Assembly (NCBI GenBank): GCA_023381565.1
Contig: JAMCRR010000148.1
Span: forward strand, 46,142-110,141
DNA: 64,000 nucleotides
DNA from: Chloroflexota bacterium
GTDB taxonomy: Bacteria > Chloroflexota > Anaerolineae > Anaerolineales > Anaerolineaceae
Direction of reading: 5' to 3'
Positions within the stretch are counted from its first letter, which is position 1, and each line of letters opens with the position of its first letter. The notes under the pieces are model-generated. The model was given only the letters and a program-made list of their open reading frames with translations. It did not search any database and was not told where the DNA came from. The position numbers and the translations under genes were made by a program. Of the stretch, positions 60,970 to 64,000 are shown piece by piece.

Positions 60970-61702
60970 TGTCAGTCACCCTTTTTGAACGACCCAGATA
61001 GGCCTCGATTACTCGTGCATTCTCACGGATCTCCACCGGTGTCCCGGAGGCAATCGTCCTCCCGGAATCGAGTACATGCAACCGGTCGCATAATCGCATG
61101 ATCAAACGCATATCATGCTCTACGACCAGCATGCCCACATTGTGGCGTTCGCGGATGCGTTCGAGTATATCGAGCAGATCATCACTCTCTTCCTCGTTTA
61201 AACCGGCCCCAGGCTCATCTAGCAGGATAAAAATCGGGGCCATCGCCAGGGCGCGCGCCACTTCAAGCCGGCGTTCCAGGCCATAAGGCAGAGTGCCGGC
61301 TCGCATTTCAGCATAGGATTCGAGGTTCATTTCTGCTAGAGCACGCGCAGCCCGCTGCCGGGCTGCGCTGCGTGAGACGCCAACACCCAGAGCAGCTACT
61401 TCGACATTTTCCTGAACTGTCAGCTCGCGGAAGAGCCTGATGGTCTGGAATGTCCGTGCGATGCCGTTGCGTGCTATCCTGTAAGCAGTGTGATTCGTAA
61501 TTTCGTCGCCACAGGCCCATATCTTCCCAGAGGTAATGGGGATCAATCCCGAGATGACATTGATCAAGGTGGTCTTCCCAGAGCCATTCGGACCGATCAG
61601 CCCAAGGATCTCTCCTTGCGATAGGGTCAGGCTGACATTATCCAATGCACGCAGCCCATCGAAGCTCTTGCACACACGCTCTACCAGCAATTGTTCAGGC
61701 AT
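60956..61702 (-). CDS. livG: Branched-chain amino-acid ABC ATPase LivG
   Basis: 248 residues. Walker A GPNGSGKTT, Q-loop IARTFQTIRLFRELTV, a shortened signature region GTLPYGLERRLEVARALA (YG in place of SG, common in LivG proteins), Walker B FILLDEPGAGLNEEE and switch His VVEHDMRLIM. GGGAGGGAA lies upstream of the ATG. Separated from the binding-protein gene by 153 bp that hold a structured element. Confidence 0.93.
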   Translation of the reverse strand: MPEQLLVERVCKSFDGLRALDNVSLTLSQGEILGLIGPNGSGKTTLINVISGLIPITSGKIWACGDEITNHTAYRIARNGIARTFQTIRLFRELTVQENVEVAALGVGVSRSAARQRAARALAEMNLESYAEMRAGTLPYGLERRLEVARALAMAPIFILLDEPGAGLNEEESDDLLDILERIRERHNVGMLVVEHDMRLIMRLCDRLHVLDSGRTIASGTPVEIRENARVIEAYLGRSKRVTDSAAG

Positions 61703-61757
61703 TAACCCTATTCCCTCCCTCGGTTTTAGGGTCTATCAATTCGTGTTTAAAATAAGA

Positions 61758-61844
61758 GTGAGGCCGGAGCCATATTTTTGTTGGCTCGACAATCCAATTC
61801 ACGGGATTCGAATTTCGGTGAATTAATTTCTTTCCCGGCCTCAC
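61758..61844 (-). ncRNA. Candidate structured RNA element (possible three-way junction) between binding protein and livG
   Basis: An outer stem of 10 bp pairs GTGAGGCCGG (61758-61767) with CCGGCCTCAC (61835-61844). Inside are two hairpins: GAGCCA (61767-61772) with TGGCTC (61782-61787), and AATTCAC (61796-61802) with GTGAATT (61818-61824), the latter with a further ATTCGAAT palindrome in its loop. All pairs are exact. The element starts 12 nt after the stop of the binding-protein gene in the transcript. It may be an mRNA stabiliser, attenuator or ligand-responsive RNA. Only base pairing supports it. Confidence 0.5.
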
Positions 61845-61855
61845 CTTATGGGCTG

Positions 61856-63040
61856 CTAGGGTGCTGGCAATGTCGCCGGTGTAATCCAGCCCAGGAATTT
61901 AGGTACTCCTGCGGTCAATCTCACGATCGCAGCTGCTTTGGTGGGCATGTGACCGCTTGCGGCATCCGACCAATCCAGATGTCCGGTCAGGTTATCAAAC
62001 TCCATGTCTTCCATGGCTTTGGCGACCTTGGCGCCATCGGTCGTGCCGGCTTTTTCCATGGCTTTTGCCAGGACATAGACAACGTCATAACCAGGCATGA
62101 TCCACACCGCTTCGGGGTCTTTGCCGAACTTCGCCACATAAGCCGTCGTGAAATCTGTGACGCGCGGATTGGCTTCAGCGCTCAGGAACCCATGGGTGTC
62201 GAAGTAGACCTCATTGCCATAATCAGCCCCAACCGCCTCGAACAAGCCAGGGTCGTCATACGTGTCGCCTCCGACAATGGGCAGCTGAATGCCGGCTTCA
62301 CGGATGGTGCGAATGATGGTGCCCAGGTCTGGCATGTACGATGATACATAGATGAAATCCGGCTGTTGGGCTGAGGACTGAATACGCGCCAACTGCGCTG
62401 AGAAGTCCTGCGCGCCCTGGGTGTAGGTATCCTCAAAGAGCACAGTGCCCCCCAGGGTTTTAAACTGCTCGATGAAGTAGCGGCTCAGAGACTTGGTGTA
62501 ATCGATGAAGGTATCGGTGACGACCCAGACTTTAGTCCAGCCTTTCTCTTTGAAGGCATATTCGGCAGTGGCTGCGCCCATAGTCGTATTCCACATGGAC
62601 AGGGTGAATACCTTGTCGCCCAAGGCTTCCGATCCGAATAGTGGCGAAGAAGCTGTGGTTGAGATGCACACGATGCCCGCTTTTTGCGCTTCTCGGCAGG
62701 CGGGCCCGCCCATGTCGAAGTCCGCAGCAGGGATGATGGCATTCGCGCCGCGCTCCACAAGCTGAACGCCGACGTTGCTGGAAGTCACGGGGTCGCTCTT
62801 GCTATCCAGGTTGACGAATTCCACATTCCGACCTAAAATGCCGCCCTTGGCATTGATTTCATCAACTGCCAGCTGGATGCCGCGCACCGCCGGCTCATCC
62901 ACGTAGGCGTTGATGCCGGTCAGCGCAAGGGCGCCGCCAATCAGGATCGGCTTTTCTGCGGCTGGCTGTCCCCCGGCGCAGGCGGTGAGGAGTATCGTCA
63001 CCATGATCAGCAGTGATGGTATGCGAGCAAACCGTATCAT
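61856..63040 (-). CDS. livK: Branched-chain amino-acid-type ABC substrate-binding lipoprotein
   Basis: 394 residues from ATG 63040 (AGGAG 7 nt upstream; a TTG two codons earlier is the alternative). Lipoprotein signal ILLTAC (lipid Cys about 21), then the leucine-binding-protein fold: KPILIGGALALTGINAYVDEPAVRGIQLAVDEINAKGGILGRNVEFVNLD, GANAIIPAADFDMGG and PIVGGDTYDDPGLFEAVGADYGNEVYFDTHGF. First gene of the Liv operon. Ligands of this family go well beyond branched-chain amino acids, so the substrate is not fixed. Confidence 0.9.
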   Translation of the reverse strand: MIRFARIPSLLIMVTILLTACAGGQPAAEKPILIGGALALTGINAYVDEPAVRGIQLAVDEINAKGGILGRNVEFVNLDSKSDPVTSSNVGVQLVERGANAIIPAADFDMGGPACREAQKAGIVCISTTASSPLFGSEALGDKVFTLSMWNTTMGAATAEYAFKEKGWTKVWVVTDTFIDYTKSLSRYFIEQFKTLGGTVLFEDTYTQGAQDFSAQLARIQSSAQQPDFIYVSSYMPDLGTIIRTIREAGIQLPIVGGDTYDDPGLFEAVGADYGNEVYFDTHGFLSAEANPRVTDFTTAYVAKFGKDPEAVWIMPGYDVVYVLAKAMEKAGTTDGAKVAKAMEDMEFDNLTGHLDWSDAASGHMPTKAAAIVRLTAGVPKFLGWITPATLPAP

Positions 63041-63331
63041 TGCCAATCTCCTTTCTTTTGCGACAGAATGGAAGAATTACCTACAGCGATTGAAACGGAA
63101 AGATTGATTTCTGCCTCAGGCTCCTCCTTTCGACTTGCCGTTGCCGTCCACTCAATTATTTGGTGTTGATCGACACAACTTGGCTTTGATGTTATCTATA
63201 GTCTAGCATTCAGACGGGTCATTCGGCTACAGGAGAAATTACCGGTTTGAGCCCAGGAAAACACCGGTCAAACCTGGTAGAACTACGAGCCTGCAGGTCA
63301 AGATGTGCAAACCTCTTCAGAAATTTGGATT
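63041..63331. other. Intergenic region upstream of the Liv operon
   Basis: 291 bp between the convergently placed regulator stop and the binding-protein start. It should contain the Liv promoter on the minus strand. TATAGA around 63190-63200 could be a -10 box, but no good -35 is seen. No gene or strong repeat. Confidence 0.35.
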
Positions 63332-63970
63332 TCAATCCACAAGATTGTGCTGGAGCGCATAGCGTACCAATTCAGCCACTGAGCACAGCTCCAGTTTTTT
63401 CATCAGGTTACTGCGGTGCCAATCAACTGTCTTCACGCTGATTTCCAGCTCGCCGGCAATTTGCCGGCTGGTAGATCCATGCGCCACCAGTCGAAGAATC
63501 TCCTTTTCACGCGACGTCAATACTTTTTCGCCATCCGTGAAGGGTACTTCTGACTGGCGCAAATGCGTGAGCACGGTTGTAGCCACTGAAGGGTATAAAT
63601 AACTCTCCCCCTGGGCGACTGCGTGTAAGGCGTTGATCAGGTCAGTTCCCAGGGCGCGTTTAGGGACGTAACCGCAAGCTCCTGCACGCAGCAGCGGCAT
63701 CACGTACAGTTGATCTTCATACTGGGTGAGGATCAAGATGCGCGCCTCCGGATAACGTCGATGAATTTGCTGGGTGGCTTCCAGACCGTTCATGCCCGGC
63801 ATGGCTAAATCCATGAGAACGATATCTGGGGATAAGTCCGCCACGCACTCGAGAGCCTGATTGCCATCCGCGGCTTCACCCACCACCTCGATATCCGGAT
63901 AGTAGCTGAGCAGCGCCCGCAGCCCTTCCCTCAGTATCGCGTGGTCATCTACCAACAGGATACGGATCAT
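63332..63970 (-). CDS. NarL/FixJ-family response regulator
   Basis: 212 residues. The receiver domain has D8/D9, phospho-acceptor D54 in IVLMDLAMPG, and switch residues in LILTQYEDQ and GYVPKRA. The LuxR-type helix-turn-helix reads LTSREKEILRLVAHGSTSRQIAGELEISVKTVDWHRSNLMKKLELCS. GAGGAG precedes the ATG. A cognate kinase is not in the window and probably lies just beyond the right edge. It may control the Liv operon next to it (inference). Confidence 0.92.
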   Translation of the reverse strand: MIRILLVDDHAILREGLRALLSYYPDIEVVGEAADGNQALECVADLSPDIVLMDLAMPGMNGLEATQQIHRRYPEARILILTQYEDQLYVMPLLRAGACGYVPKRALGTDLINALHAVAQGESYLYPSVATTVLTHLRQSEVPFTDGEKVLTSREKEILRLVAHGSTSRQIAGELEISVKTVDWHRSNLMKKLELCSVAELVRYALQHNLVD

Positions 63971-64000
63971 GATTGATCATCTCCTCTTCCCGATAAGTAT

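Overview
The window (64 kb, roughly balanced base composition) reads like a chromosome segment of a free-living Chloroflexota bacterium, most likely Anaerolineae. This is an inference. It rests on long secreted mosaic proteins ending in an aromatic-Leu-Pro tail (LYLPMIHR, IFMPLLAALP), secreted proteins sharing a DGFESG-type C-terminal module, many ABC uptake operons led by lipoprotein binding proteins, and NarL-type regulators. I saw no rRNA, tRNA, CRISPR array, prophage or origin. The only mobile DNA is a decayed IS21 remnant.

Layout. (1) 0.3-3.2 kb: a secreted beta-helix protein built from two near-identical halves, then an IS21/istB relic. (2) 3.9-15.5 kb: a catabolic and uptake locus with two cysteine-synthase-like PLP enzymes, two luciferase-like flavin oxidoreductases, an M24 peptidase, a nitrate/sulfonate/taurine-type ABC transporter with two permeases, and, divergently, a D-threonine-aldolase/DSD1-fold PLP enzyme plus a GntR/FCD regulator. 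Together they look like scavenging of a sulfur- or nitrogen-containing amino-acid-like compound. (3) 15.7-33.9 kb: the most unusual region. A NarL-type sensor kinase and regulator, a strong terminator and tandem palindromes precede a run of exported proteins: a pseudo-receiver, a 1919-residue surface mosaic, a Tat-exported multicopper oxidase, two multicopper-oxidase-like proteins with different subsets of copper ligands, two proteins sharing an unrecognised domain, and a subtilase. (4) 34.2-49.8 kb: a long, tightly overlapped sugar or amino-sugar operon (LacI regulator, BadF-type kinase, URO-D-family protein, GH4 glycosidase, three Gfo/Idh/MocA enzymes, sugar ABC transporter without its ATPase, class V aminotransferase, M20 hydrolase, MBL-fold hydrolase, flavin-reductase-like protein). 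Its promoter at about 50 kb carries tandem LacI-type operators. (5) 50.3-57.4 kb, plus strand: a fourth Gfo/Idh/MocA enzyme, two paralogous SpoIIM-like membrane proteins, an HExxH membrane protease, small membrane proteins and a membrane-anchored spermidine-synthase-like protein. (6) 57.4-64 kb: a lipoprotein isoaspartyl methyltransferase, a branched-chain amino-acid (Liv) ABC operon and another NarL-type regulator.

Strongest leads: the multicopper oxidase trio. The 437-aa protein has a complete type 1 site and two HxH motifs, and its 443-aa neighbour has exactly the other two HxH motifs and no type 1 site, so a working oxidase may be assembled from two gene products. A second pattern is that all three binding-protein/permease junctions in the window contain an intergenic RNA stem-loop, one of them a possible three-way junction.
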